A stretch of 37,502 nucleotides of DNA from Ophiocordyceps camponoti-saundersi (nom. inval.) (GCA_003339415.1 PDHQ01000317.1:1-37502); one strand, 5' to 3'; counted from the stretch's first letter, positions 21,577 through 33,576 are shown. A program made the numbers and translations. Notes: generated by a model from the letters alone, not told the origin.

Positions 21577-23442
21577 ATAATAATAATAATATTTATACGC
21601 TAGTATGCCTAATTTAGCTTAGAACTATCCTATATATATTCTAAAAGTAGGAAAAACCGGAGAACTCGGAGTAAAACCCTCCCCTTAAGCGTTACCTTAG
21701 TTTAGGGCCGGACTAGGTCCGCACCTAGCACTCTATACTTTAAATAGGTCTAATAATAATAAGTAATTAAGAAGCTAATATATCCTCCGGAGCGAAGTCC
21801 GCGGTAGTAAGAGTGCGCGTAGGCCGGGTTTAGTACGGAGTCCGTATAGCTACTTATCTTCCTAAGCGTTATCGTCGCTATAGACCGAATCTCCGCGCTT
21901 AATTATAGCGTCCTAAATAATCTATTCGATCGAGGCTTTATTAACGCGACTAAGAAACGTATAAAGGTTTTACTAGCCCGTAATAGACCTTATAATAGCT
22001 AGTTTTAAAAGGCGGCCTAATTATTACGGCGGAGCTATAGATAAGTTCGGAGAGGGGGTTAGAGGCGGAGCTACTATATTCGCTCTTTAGCGTTTCCGCC
22101 CCGGCTACTACTAGACTCCGGTCGGCGCCGGGGGGGGAGGAGGGGCGGTATATACGGAGTTCCGATCCGTAAATCTCTAAAGTTAGGAAATATAAGTATC
22201 CTTCGCCTAATCCCACGCCGCTCTTATCTTAAGGTAAAGTCGACTTTACCTAGGGTAAGTCCCCCGATAAAGAGGGTAGTAGTACGGTCTTTTTCCGTAC
22301 GCTATAAGGTAAGCTAACTCGCCCTCTATATACGGAGAGGCGGAGTACTAACCGTATTATAGCTTCGCTATATAGTATTTAGCGATATATCTAAGCTAGT
22401 AGTATTTAAAATATTACCGGGGTCGGACCTCTAGCTTATAAGGTTTTACGTTAAAAATCTCCGCTTATATTACTATACCCCCGTTATAGATCCGGTTTAC
22501 GTTTATTATACTATTAATAGTAATTATAAAGGAACTCCGCTAAATTCCTAAATAATATCTCTTCGCGTATAATCGTATTACTAAGACCTTATTCGATAAC
22601 TTAATCTCCTTCTAAAAAGCTTCCTTACCGCCTTATTATAAGGCCCGCGCCGGCACCCCTTTTACGATAAGAGTATAACCTCCGCTAATTAAGTATACCT
22701 TTTCTCCGAAGGCGGTATAAAGCTACCCTAAATCGGACCGGAGCTTATAAACGGTATCTTAGAATATTACTATAATATCGCTACTAAGTAGTTTCCTTAC
22801 TATAAGGGCTTAGCCCTACCTATAAAGTCTATAGTTAATATTTATTATAGTTACCTTAAGGCCTTAAACTCGGAGCGGAGTAGCGATAAAATTAGAGCGA
22901 ATTATAAGCTAACGCTTATATCGCCTAGGAACTTACTTTTTAATAGTCTTCTCTAGCGCTTTAGCCGTAACCGTAGCTTATATTAAAGGAGTTCCGCTCC
23001 CCCTAAAGCTATAGAAAAGAGAGGAAACCGCGGCCGTAATAGCCGAGGAAATACTACTAATTAATAGGGTTAGAGTAAGGGGGGCGCCTCCCCGGACCCT
23101 CTTAGACTCCGCTACTCGTTCGATAATTACCTATACGGAGACTAAAGCGTTCCCCGAAATAATCTTACTAATACTCGCCTTTACTTCTAATAGGGTAAGA
23201 GGTACGGTAAACCCTTAAGTCCGAGCCTACTACGATTCGGAGTAGAGCTATATTCCGGGTAAAAAATTTTCGCGGTCGCGATCGACCTATATAGCGTTAC
23301 CCTCCTCTCCGGAGCCGCTCTAGGCGCGGCTCGAGGCTATCGCTACGGGGTAACGGAAGGAGCGGAGTCCGCTTATAATATAAGAATAAGAAGTCCGTAT
23401 CCGCGTCGCTTTAAGCGCGGGATCTATAGAATATATAAAAGT
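21577..23442 (-). mobile_element. LINE-like retroelement C, copy C2
   Basis: 1866 bases on the minus strand, with an ATT-type tail (read as ataataataataat at 21577-21590) and a 17-base TSD, inserted in the integrase of B4. It is homologous to C1 and C3 over nearly the whole length and is the least RIPped of the three, keeping more CpG and longer readable stretches. The 88-codon open frame at 21950-22216 (minus) is a frame shifted relative to the ORF1-like frame and is not taken as a gene. Confidence 0.8.
21900..23240 (-). pseudogene. Element C ORF1-like zinc-knuckle protein, broken (C2)
   Basis: Best copy for reading the protein. From about 23240 leftward one frame gives FTVPLTLLEVKASISKII, VAESKRVRGGAP and AKALEKTIKK. 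It continues with KLRSDLG-LYTAFGEKVYLISGGYTLIVKGVPARAL, KRYYLG, RSSFIITINSIINVNRIYNGG and then the knuckle region EVRPR-YFKYY-LRYIAKYY. The tail is Pro-rich (TAPPPPPAPTG). Stops are TAA or TAG only. An RRM-like module followed by two Cys/His clusters matches ORF1 of fungal LINEs. It would bind the element RNA, and no polymerase domain follows. Confidence 0.65.
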
Positions 23443-23459
23443 TAGCTTTTTTATTATTA
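23443..23459. repeat. TSD of C2, right (17 bases)
   Basis: Exact partner of 21560-21576. B4 integrase resumes to the right. Confidence 0.85.
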
Positions 23460-24420
23460 GTATTATTTAATAGTTTTAATTTATAAGCTTTTAAATTAAA
23501 TTCGTAATTCGCTATAATAGGTATTATTTTAATAAATTCTAATTTAGCGGTATTATAAGCTAACTAAGTTATAAGTAAGTTTATTACCTAATTATCTTAT
23601 TTATAATTAATATAAGCTTTAAGATATTATTTTAAAATCTAATTTAAGCGTTTCGTAGCCTTATTAGTTTCTAAGTAAAAAGTAATACTTAATTTATACT
23701 TAGTTCCTAGCTTAAATATAAAGCTAGTTTAAAATTTAAAATTAAACTTAGGGTCTTTATTACTTATAATAACTTTAAGTAAGCTTCTATTTACTATTAT
23801 TATTTTTAAGAATAAATAGCTTAATTTTTTAGTAAATAAAGCTTTTATCGTAAGTATAAAATAGCTATATTTAGTTAATTTATTAGTTATAACTAAAATA
23901 GAATTATATTCTATATTAGTTATAAGGTTTACTAATAAGAGTAATTTAACTATAAAATTTATAGCTATATTTTCCTAAAGTTATTTAATAACTATTATAA
24001 GTTATAAAAATCCGTAAAGCTTATACCTTAAAGCTTTAGATTTATTATAAATATTATAGTTTTTAATAACTTTAATAATAGCTTTTTTAAGGTTTTTTAT
24101 ATTATAATAAGCTTTAATTTTATTATAAGTTTTTTATATTCCTTAATAGTTATAAATAAGTAATTTATAAAATTCTTTAATTATAGTTTTTATTATATTC
24201 GGAGGTATAAATAACTTCTCTTTTAAATAAGCTAAGTTATCTATTTACTTAATATTTTTATAATCCTTAAAATTAGTATTTTTATAAGCTTTTTTTATTT
24301 ATTTTAATATAGAATTATTAGCTTCTACTTTAAATATAGCGTTTAAGGTATTTTATTCTAAATTTTCTTTATTATTTATTTTAAGGAAATTAGTTATTAT
24401 AAATATTATATTAGTATCTA
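23460..24420 (-). pseudogene. B4 integrase, main part, broken
   Basis: Minus-strand counterpart of 15343-16100 plus 13216-13429 of B-outer. It contains the uninterrupted C1 target near 24208. The three catalytic blocks are present with Asp to Asn changes and TAA/TAG stops. Confidence 0.8.
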
Positions 24421-24800
24421 AATTAAGTCTTCTACTAATAATATTAGCTTTTTTATTCTTACTTTTTTTTTTATATATTATTTCGTAATTATAAATTATA
24501 ATTAATAAGGAATTTAGCTTACTTAATTTATTAGCTATTTAAAGTTTAACTTATATTAAAATAGCTTATATTTTTATAATTAGTATAAATCTTTAATTTA
24601 AATTCGTTTCCTAATATATAATACTTAAATTTTTTAATTATTTTAATAATAGCTAAAAATTCTTTATTATAAATAAGATAGTTAATTTCTAAATCTACTA
24701 GCTTTTTTAAATAAAAAGCTATAAGGTATAGTATAGTATTATTTTCCTAGCTTAATTAAGCTTTTATAGCGTAATTAAAAGCGTTAGTTTTTAAAATTAA
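24421..24800 (-). pseudogene. B4 RNase H, broken
   Basis: Minus strand reads TNAFNYAIKA-LS near 24790 and then AFY-KKLVDLEINYLIYNKEF and KYYILGNEFKLKIY. Same blocks as 12840-13215. Confidence 0.8.
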
Positions 24801-26320
24801 AAGCTATTTTAAATTATAAGCTATTAATATAAGTGCTAAGATTAGCTTTTTTTTAAGAGAATTAAAAGTTATATTAGCTTCTTCGGTTTACTTAAAAGGT
24901 TCTTTTTTAGCTATTTTTATTACTATTAATATAAAAATAATTATATTAAAAAAGTTTTTAATAAACTTTTTATAATAATTATAATAACTTATAAATTACT
25001 ATATATTTTTAATTAATTTAAGTATAAGCTAGTTTTTTAAAAGTTTTAATTTACTAGAGTTTATTTTAATATTATAAGGGGTTATAATAGTATTTAGAAA
25101 TTTAACTTTTTTAAAAAAGAATTTATATTTTTTAGAATTAATATATAATTTAGCTTTTTATAAAGCTTCTAATACCTTTTTTAAGTTAACTTTATATTCT
25201 TCTAAAAAATCTAAAAATATAATAATATTATTTAAATAAGCTATAGTAAATATATCTAAATAATTTCTTAAAATATAATTTATATATTTTTAAAAGGTAG
25301 CGGGGCTATTATATAGTCTTAAGGGTAATATTAAATATTTATAGCTTCCGTATTTAGTTCTAAAAGCTATTTTATATTCGTCTCCTTTTACTATTTATAT
25401 TTAGTAATAAGCTAATTTTAAATTTAGCTTAGTAAAATACTATTTCTAGCTTAGTTTATTTTTTAATTTTATAATTAAAAGTATTAGTATTCTATCTTTA
25501 ATAATATTATTATTTAATTTTCGATAATTAATTATAAGTTTTAATTTATCTTTTTCTTTACTTAATTTATTAGTAAATATAATAAAAGCTTTATAAGGGC
25601 TTTTAGAAAGTTTTATATATCCCTTTTTAATTTATTCTTTTAGATATTCTTTTAATATTTATAGTTATTTTTTATTACTATTATAAATTTATATAAATTA
25701 TAGTTCTAAATTAAGCTTTAATTTAATTTTATAATCTTATAAGCTTTTTTTAAGTAAGGTATTATTTAGGGGTTTTTTAAATATATCTAAGAATTCTTTT
25801 AGAATTTCTTTAAGTATTAACTTATAGCGTTTTAATTTTTCTTTAAAATAAGAAGCTATTTCTTCTTTATAATCTATATTAGAAATAATAGCTAATATAG
25901 TAATAGTATAAGGCGTTTTACTATAAATTTTATTACTTTTAGTTTTATTATAAGGTTCTTACTTATAATAATTATATTTATTTCTTATAGTAAATTTCTA
26001 ATTATTATTAAAAAAGTTTTTCCTTTTTTTAATTTCTTTAATTAAACTATTTTTATTATTTAAGCTTCTTGCCTTTTTAAAATTTCTTAAGCTAAATCCT
26101 TTATAAAGATTTCCTAAAATATTATTAAACTTAGTATTTTCTTTTTTATTCGTATAATTATAATAAGGTTAACTTTTATTATAATTATTTATATTTAATT
26201 ATTTATTCTTATAGTAATCGTTTTTTATAAATTTAGATTACTTATTTTTTACGCTTAACTTACTTTTATTAGTATTTTTAAAAATCTTATAATAAGGCTT
26301 TTTACTATTATTATAATTAT
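24801..26320 (-). pseudogene. B4 reverse transcriptase and linker, broken
   Basis: RT blocks run from about 25750 to 24830 on the minus strand. The polymerase motif reads YLNN near 25226-25240, the same loss of both Asp as in the outer copy. The stretch 25900-26320 is the Asn/Lys-rich linker from protease to RT. This is the part deleted from B1. Confidence 0.8.
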
Positions 26321-26840
26321 ACTTTCTTAGTTTATTTTTCCTTTTAGAATCTATTTAATTATTTTTACTAATATTATTATTAAAAGTATTAGATATTAAA
26401 TAATTATTTATAAATTTAACTTAGCTAGTTTTCTAATTAATTTGCGGATTATATTTATAAAAAAAAGAATAACTTAATATTATATTATATTTTACTATTT
26501 TAAAAATATTAAAGGTATCGGTAAAAGTATAAGGTTTTATTTTAAATTTAAAGTAATTAGTTTTATATAAAATTAATCCTTTATTAAACTAAAAATTAAA
26601 TCCTTTAGCGTTTTTCACTATACTAAGCTTTTTCTTTTTTATATAGCTTAAATTTAAACGTTTTATAGCTATAAGTAAAATATAATTACTAGCAGCTCCG
26701 CTATTTATAAAAGTAATTACTTTTTTTCCTTTATATTTTAAAGTAAAAGTTAGTTTAGAAATAAGGATTTTAATATTATCGGTTTTAATAATAATAGTAT
26801 TAATACTTTATAATTTAAGATAGTTATAATAACGCCTTTT
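26321..26840 (-). pseudogene. B4 protease, broken
   Basis: Active-site block at 26705-26694 reads N-S-G-A: the Gly survives here and the Asp is Asn. LGYSFF-like and KFINNYLI blocks follow. Its left end matches the B1 deletion junction (agtttatttttcc near 26325). Confidence 0.8.
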
Positions 26841-28177
26841 TATTCCTAAATCCTTACTAAAATCCTTATTTTTATTAGTTATACTTTTATTTACCCTTTT
26901 TAAATAGAGGCTTTCCCTTTTCTCTTAAGGTTTTCTTTAAATTCCTTAAGCTATATTAGGAAATCTTACCTTCCGGGACTATTTTCCTCGGTAAGGGATC
27001 CGTTTCCTATAGGCCCTTTCGTTAATAATTTTTTTATAAAAGTAAGTATAGCCTAAATCGTATCTAATTCGATATTAAGAATTCGGGGTTAAAAATCGTA
27101 GTTATTTCTCTTATTTTCTTTAAGAATTTTATAATTAGTTTCCCTATTAAGAAGGAATTCTATTTCTTTAATAAAGAATTTTTTATTAATAAAGCTAGCT
27201 TTTTTATAAAAGGTTAGTAAAGATAGGTAATAATTAATATTTTATTTTTCTTATAAGTAAAAATCGCAGTCCTTATTATAGTAAAATTATTAGCTAAGAT
27301 TATAGTGCGCTTACTTATACTTATTAAAGAATTCTTTTAAGTACCTTTAATATTAGAATAATTTATTATAAGGAAAGTAGTTATTATTTTTCTAGTTTTC
27401 GAATTCCTTTAAAATTAATTCCTTTATTTTAATAAAATATTATATTTTTTCGTCTTTTTCTTTATTATTAGTTTTAATAGTATAAAGATATTTTACTATA
27501 AGAAGGGGTAATTTTTCTTTTTCCTTCTTAATCTTATCTTCTAAAATAAAGCTATCTTCTTTTTTTTCTAAGATAAGTTCGTAATCTTCTCTTATTCCGT
27601 TAAAGTTATTAATATAATTATTAAAACTAAAAGTTAAAATAAAGTCTTCTAAAAAGCTATACTAGCTAAGTAAGTTAGAATAATAAGGGATTAGTTTAAT
27701 TCCTTTTTCTTATACTTTAAATTATTCTTCCGTAACTTACTTATAAGTTTTAAAAGGGTTATTTTCACTTAGTAGGTAAAACTCTTCTTCGGAATTAAAT
27801 TCTATATTAGCTTCTAAAAAGCTTATAAGCTTTAAAAGCTTTTTTATATTCCTAACTATATTCTAGCTATCTAAGAATAGTATATTAGCTATAAGTTCTA
27901 AGTTATATTATTATCTTAGTTTTTCTTAAAATTTATAAGCCTCTTAGTTTATATTATTTTCTTTTATTAATAGTTTAAATTTTATATTATAAATAGTATT
28001 CCGTTCCTTTCTATTTAAGCCTAGCTTATTATAAGTAGTAGCTAAGTAAGAAGAAATAATATTAATTATCTTACTATTTATAAAAAAGGTTTTTCTTATT
28101 TTTTTTCCTTTTCCTTTTCCTATTCCCTATTTTTTAAAGTAGTTTTTTATAATATAGCCTTTTTTATTATAAAAGAA
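26841..28177 (-). pseudogene. B4 gag, C-terminal part, broken
   Basis: Minus-strand gag from the zinc knuckle to the end. The knuckle codons are split by C3: after the TSD copy at 28167-28177 the Cys codon side lies to the right, beyond 30055. A Lys/Gly-rich hexamer repeat is at about 28105-28128. Confidence 0.8.
28167..28177. repeat. TSD of C3, left (ttataaaagaa)
   Basis: Eleven-base direct repeat with 30055-30065. The single-copy site is intact in B1 (near 8875-8883). Confidence 0.85.
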
Positions 28178-30054
28178 ATATAAGTATAGCTAACTTTTAT
28201 ATATTTTACGGATTCTACGCTTATAATAATATAGATATAGACCCCTTATTTTTATATTATAAGCAGACTCCGCTCTTTTTATTACTTTATAGTAATAGCC
28301 TTAAGCTATGTCCGGAGCGACTCCGGGGGGGAGGGTAACGCTATATAAGTTAATCGTAACTGCGAAAATTTTTTACCTAAAATATAGCTTTACTCCGAAT
28401 TATAATAAACTTAAATTTAAAAGTTTACCGTACCTTTTACCTTATTAGAAGCTAAGGTAAGTATTAGTAAGATTATTTCGGGGAACGCTTTAGTCTCTAT
28501 ATAGGTAATTATCGAATAAGTAGCGGAGTCTAAGAGGGTCCGGGGAGGCGCCCCCCTTACTCTAACTTTATTAATTAATAGTATTTCCTTAGCCGTTATA
28601 GCTATAATTTCCTCTCTTTTTTATAACTTTAGGGGGAGCGGAACTCCTCTAATATAAGCTACGGTTATAGCTAAAGCGCTAAAGAAAATTATTAAAAAAT
28701 AGGTTCCTAAGTAATATAAGCGTTAGCTTATAATTTATTTTAATTTTATCGCTATTTTATTTTAAGTTTAAGGCCTTAAAGTAATTATAATAAGTATTAA
28801 CTATAAACTTTATAAATAAAGCTAAGCCCTTATAGTAAGGAAACTACTTAATAATAATATTATAGTAATATTTTAAGATACTATTTATAAGCTCCGGTCT
28901 GATTTAAAGTAGCTTTATATTACTTTCGGAGAAAAAGTACGCTTAACTAGCAGAGGTTATACTCTTATCGTAAAGAGGGTGCTAGCGTAAGCTTTATAAT
29001 AAAGCGGTAAGGAAGCCTTTTAGAAAAAGATTAAGTTATCGAATAAAGTCTTAATAATATAATTATACGCGAAGAGATACTATTTAAGAACTTAGCGGAG
29101 TTCTTTTATAATTATTATTAATAGCGTAATAAATACGAACTAGATTTATAACGGAGGTATAATAATATAAGCGGAGATTTTTAACGCGGAACTTTATAAG
29201 CTAAAAGTCTAACCTTAATAATACTTTAAGTATTACTAGCTTAAATATATTACTAAATATTATATAGCGAAGCTATAATATAGCTAGTACTCCGCCTCTC
29301 CGTACGCGGAGGGCGAGTTAGCTTACTTTATAGCGTACGGAAAGAGACTATACTATTACCCTCTTTATTAGGGGACTTACCTTAAGTAAAGTTAACTTTA
29401 CCTTAAGATAAGAGCGGCGTAGGACTAGGCGAAAGATACTTATATTTCCTAACTTTAAAGATTTATAAATTAGAACTCCGTATATACCGCCCCTCCTCCC
29501 TTTTTAGCGCTAACTAAAGTCTAGTAATAGCTAGGGCGGAAACGCTAAAAAGCGAATATAGTAGCTCCGCCTCTAACCCCCTCTCTAAACTTATTTATAG
29601 CTTCGCTATAATAATTAAGCTACCTTTTAGGACTAGCTATTATAAGGTCTATTATAAGCTAATAAAACCTTTATATATTTTTTAATTATATTAATAAAGC
29701 TTTAATTAAATAGATTATTTAGGATATTATAATTAAGCGCGGAGATTCGGTTTATAATAATAATAATGCTTAAGAAGATAAGTAGCTATATAGACTTTAT
29801 ACTAAACCCGGCCTACGCGTACTTTTACTACTATAAACTCCGCTTTAGAGGAAATATTAGCTTTCTAATTACTTATTATTACTAAACTTATCTAAGGTAT
29901 AAAGTGCTAAATGCGAACTTAGTCCGGCCTTAAACTAAAGTAACGCTTAAGGGGAGGGTTTTACTTTAAGTTCTCCGGTTTTTCCTACTCTTAGAATATA
30001 TATAAAATAGTTTTAAGCTATATATTAAGCATACTAATATATAAATATTATTAT
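28178..30054 (+). mobile_element. LINE-like retroelement C, copy C3
   Basis: 1877 bases, plus strand, inside the gag zinc knuckle of B4. It starts atataagtatagcta, some 17 bases longer at the 5' side than C2 and different from the extra 5' bases in C1. It ends in an ATT tail (about 30044-30054). It is more strongly RIPped than C1 and C2. Confidence 0.8.
28395..29730 (+). pseudogene. Element C ORF1-like zinc-knuckle protein, broken (C3)
   Basis: Same frame order as in C1 (offset 14730): Ser/Thr-rich N-terminus, VAESKRVRGGAP near 28520-28560, KRYYLRT, RSSFIIIINSVINTN near 29100-29145, then the two Cys/His clusters with Tyr replacements at 29210-29370 and the Pro-rich tail. Stops are TAA/TAG. 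It is the most decayed of the three copies. Confidence 0.6.
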
Positions 30055-30065
30055 TTATAAAAGAA
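30055..30065. repeat. TSD of C3, right (ttataaaagaa)
   Basis: Exact partner of 28167-28177. B4 gag resumes to the right with gcagataataagc. Confidence 0.85.
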
Positions 30066-30616
30066 GCAGATAATAAGCTTTAAGGATATTATATCTAAAT
30101 TTATAAAGTCTCCTTAATTAGCGTAATTTTTCTTATATTTTTTATTATTTTTATTAATATAAGAAAAGGTATTTTTACTTTCTTATTTTTACTACTTTTT
30201 TTTAAAAAGTTAATTATTAATTTTAATAGTAGAAGCTATATAAGTAAATAGCTTTTTAAGTTTATCTTACTTATATAATTTATCTTTAACTTTATCTTTT
30301 AGTTTTTCGTAAAAAATAGCTATAAAGGCTTTATCTTCCTAGTCTAACTTACTAGTTATTTATCTAAATTTAATAGCGTAGTTAGAAGTAGCCCCTTTTT
30401 ACTATAAGGTTTATAATTTATACTTTATAGTTCTTACTTTATCTTACTAGCTGAAAACTTCCTTTAGTTTTTCTTTAAATTAATTAAAACTAGTAAAAAT
30501 AAGCTCCGTTTCTTTTTCCTAATTATCTATAAGTTTTAAATAATTCCTTAATATAAGTTTAAACTAGTCTAAAGCTATACCTTCTAAGTATATAGAAGTA
30601 TAAATTACTTTTATAA
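30066..30616 (-). pseudogene. B4 gag, central part, broken and 5'-truncated
   Basis: Minus strand matches the Gag core of 3578-4303 (AKF-QITSKL, KLYK-DKLKKL). It is cut at 30616 by the start of Copia, so the N-terminal 160 or so codons, leader and 5' LTR are missing. Confidence 0.8.
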
Positions 30617-30929
30617 TATTAAAGTATCTTATAATACCTTAATAGCCTCGTATTATCCCTATAGCCTCGTCTCTTCGTATAGCCTTCCTAAGTTATAAGG
30701 AACTTTTATATAAGATTTTTCTAATCTTATAACTCCTTACTTTACTTTTTATATTCCTTACTATTACTTTATATATTCGATTAGGTATTTAAATAGCTAC
30801 CCTCCCCGTACGTTATATATAAAAAGGTAATTACGATAATATACTCCTTTTTAGGACCCTTACGTTACTAGTAATAGATAGCTTATCTAATACTAATTAA
30901 TATATTAAGTAATATATAAATTAGCTAAG
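30617..30929 (+). repeat. Copia 5' LTR and leader
   Basis: Noncoding start of the Copia relic. The LTR end is probably near 30900 but cannot be fixed without the second LTR. The tandem words cctcgt (30647-30670) are part of it. Confidence 0.5.
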
Positions 30930-32860
30930 ATAGAAGAGACGATTATAAATAAAAGAATTAGTAATTTATTATACTTAACCTTACCCTCTTATATAACTTA
31001 ATAGTATATATAATAGCTACCTTATATAATAAAGAAAAAAGATAGGTTTTTCCTTATACCGAACCCTCTTAGATAATAATAATAGCTTTATATACCTTAT
31101 TATCCGATAAGAACTTTCGTGCGCCCTTAGTACCTTCGAACGCGCTTACGCCCGCGTATATTTAGCCTAAACTAACTTAGGTAACCCCGGAACTAACTTA
31201 AACCTAAGCTTAGAAACTTAACCTAATTACGTATAAAGAGATAGCCGAAGGAAGCACTATCCCAGTCCGTATATAATAAGTAAAGACTAACTTAAATTTC
31301 TAGGAAACTAACCCGAAGATCGCAGACGGACTTTTAGATATTAAACTTATAATATATATAAGAAAGATTACGTATAAAGCGATATACTTAAGAATTAGGG
31401 GCTCCCTTCTTACTAGAAGCGTTTAGGAAAACTTTTATAGATAGACCGAATACTAAGTAAAGTAGGTTTCTCGTTTATTTCTTAAAGCCTTCTTATAGCT
31501 TCTTAAAAAATAAAGCGTTACTATATAATAAACTAGTAGCTTTATCGAGAAATTCCTCTTTATAATTAAAGCTCTATATAATCACGTTTTAGCTACTTTT
31601 TTAATAACTTTAATAACCCTTACCCTAAAGCCTATTTAGAAAATTATCTTATCGATTAAGGTTCCCCTTTATATAACTCCTAGCACGACTCTTAATATAA
31701 CTTTATACGAAGCGAAGAAAATACTAAACTTATTTACGGCTCTTATAATAATCTTAAAAAGCCCGGCCTTCGTTCTTCCCCTTATACGACCGATTTATAA
31801 TAGCCCGATTACTCTTAAGAAAGTTATAGTATTTAGTAAAAGCTAGCGAAAAGATTAAAATTACTTAGGCTATTTATATAATATTTTATATAATAAAGCT
31901 AAGCTTTTTATATTATATTATTAACGGATTAGTATTACCGAAAACTAATACTACGCTATTTTCCCGGATATTCTTATAAGCTTAGTATAGTTATATTACT
32001 TTTATTATATAAAACCTAAGAAAAGGTAAGACGAGATTTATTAAATACTTAATTTGTATTTTAATATAACGATAAATTATATATAGTACTAAGCTAATTA
32101 AACTAGTATAACTTTTATTTTTATATAAAGGAAATACCCGGAGAAAACTATATTAAAAGTTCTTAAGGAATTAATTAAGAAAATATAACTTATATAATAT
32201 ACTCTTAGCGAAAAGGAAACTTAACTTTACGCTATAATAATAAGGGCCTACTATAAGGTGCTGGAACTTAAGCTAGTATTTCTCTTTACGAAGCCCTTAT
32301 ATAAAGAGTTTTTCTTTATTTTTCGTATATCGCTCTAAGTCGCCCTTAACTATAAGAAAATATCTAACTAGTTTTTTATTAATTAACGTTATTATATAAA
32401 CTCCTTATAACTAAATTTACCCCGGCTAAAGTTCCGTATAGGTAAATTTAAATAAGTCCGGTAAGAGGACCGCTACTTATTACCTTATACGAAGAAGCGC
32501 TATTTTATTTATAAGAAAGAAGGGTATTAGTTAATAAATTATAAGTAAGGGGACTTTAACCGCGCGAGAAAGGCGTACTTTACTTTATACGAAGAATTTA
32601 ATAAGGACCCCCTTATAGATAACGAATTCGAAGCCTTCCTCCTTAAATATAAGAGATATAATATTATTAATAACTTTAATAACTTATTATATAAAGAGGA
32701 AAATAAGGACGCTCTTAAAAAAGCTACTTAATTTATCCTCTTAAGTGCCCTTATATATTAATTTATAAGAGAAGATATCTTCGTATAGTAAACTATATAA
32801 CTAGGTAATTAAGTTTTTCTTATAAACGCTTATCGTATAAAATACTAAAGATAACTTTAA
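30930..32860 (+). pseudogene. Copia gag, broken
   Basis: The start is read at 30930 as ATA-GAA-GAG-ACG, a RIPped ATG. Near the C-terminal part, after a basic stretch, lies a knuckle at 32501-32542. It reads Y-F-I-Y-K-K-E-G-Y then a stop and L-I-N-Y, ancestral CFICKKEGCW-X3-H, a C-X2-C-X4-C-X4-H pattern familiar from fungal Copia elements. It is followed by ARKAYFTLYEEF and a Glu/Asp-rich tail. Frameshifts are likely in the N-terminal half, where I cannot follow one frame. Confidence 0.7.
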
Positions 32861-33576
32861 AATACTAATATTATAAACTTCTTTACTATTAGTAAAAACT
32901 AAGCTAAAATATTTATATAAGAGAATCTAAATACGTAAATTAACTAAACCTTAAGTATTATAATAATTAAGTTTAGTAGCTTAGCTACTATAACCTTAAT
33001 TAGTATAATTAATATTAACGGCCCTTTTAATATTATACGATATTATATTCTTAATATCTTTACGCTATTCCTCTTTTCCCTTAGAGATATAAATCGCTTA
33101 GGGGTATACTTCGATAATATTAGGAATATTATTATATATAAAAATAGTTAGATAATCCCTATTATATAAAAATAAGAATATCTATTTTTCTATACGTTTC
33201 TACGCGAAGCCGCCTTTTTCTTTATAAAGGTATAGCTCCGTTATTTATACTATCGCTTTAGGCACCCTTATACGGAACGTTTTCGTAACTTATTTCGAAA
33301 TATAAGTTATAGCAACGTCTCCGAAATATCGCTCCGTATAATAAAAAAGTTCTACTACTAATACTAAACGTATAACCCCTCGCTATAGTAATTTAAATTC
33401 TTAATTAAAAATAATATTTCTTTTAATTATAAGATTATTATAAATATTATATAATTAAGTAATAAAAACGCTTTTTACGTTATTAATAAGGCTATATTTT
33501 TCTAAGCTACTATCTTTATATAATTACTCTCTGCTTAAAATATATAGAACGCCCTTTACTATTATTAGATTACTAT
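32861..33576 (+). pseudogene. Copia protease and integrase start, broken
   Basis: The protease region reads IGTINING-FNIIRYYILNIFTLFLFSLRDINRLGVYFDN (DMDRLGVYF at about 33084-33110). The GAG pre-integrase block LRYLYYRFRHPYTERFRNL follows at about 33233-33290 (ancestral LRRLHRRFGHP). Then come KKFYY and KFLIKNNISFNYKIIINI, which mark the start of the integrase core. Three of the four HHCC ligands and the catalytic Asp have changed. Gypsy A interrupts the core at 33576/33577. Confidence 0.8.

Larger units (their letters stand above)
19850..30616 (-). mobile_element. Ty3/Gypsy chromovirus relic, family B, copy B4 (interrupted by C2 and C3; 5' end lost)
   Basis: Reading right to left: gag, protease, RT, RNase H, integrase, chromodomain, polypurine tract, 3' LTR. 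The 5' LTR, leader and first part of gag are missing where Copia begins at 30617. C2 lies in integrase and C3 in the gag zinc knuckle. Apart from those two it is the most complete pol of family B here, and B1 and B-outer can be aligned to it. Confidence 0.9.
30617..33576 (+). mobile_element. Ty1/Copia retrotransposon relic (5' LTR, gag, protease, start of integrase)
   Basis: Starts tattaaagtatc (ancestral TGTTAAAGTATC) at the break in B4. It contains a gag with a Copia-type knuckle, protease, and the pre-integrase GAG domain with the beginning of integrase. Gypsy A cuts it at 33577. Integrase directly after protease, before any RT, is the Copia order. The rest must lie beyond the right Gypsy A. 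It is strongly RIPped with no open frame. Confidence 0.8.

Noticed and set aside
21950..22216. 88-codon open frame on the minus strand as a real gene
   Set aside because: It has a GTG start, no motif, and lies in the shifted frame of the ORF1-like protein of C2. The equivalent frames in C1 and C3 are not kept open.
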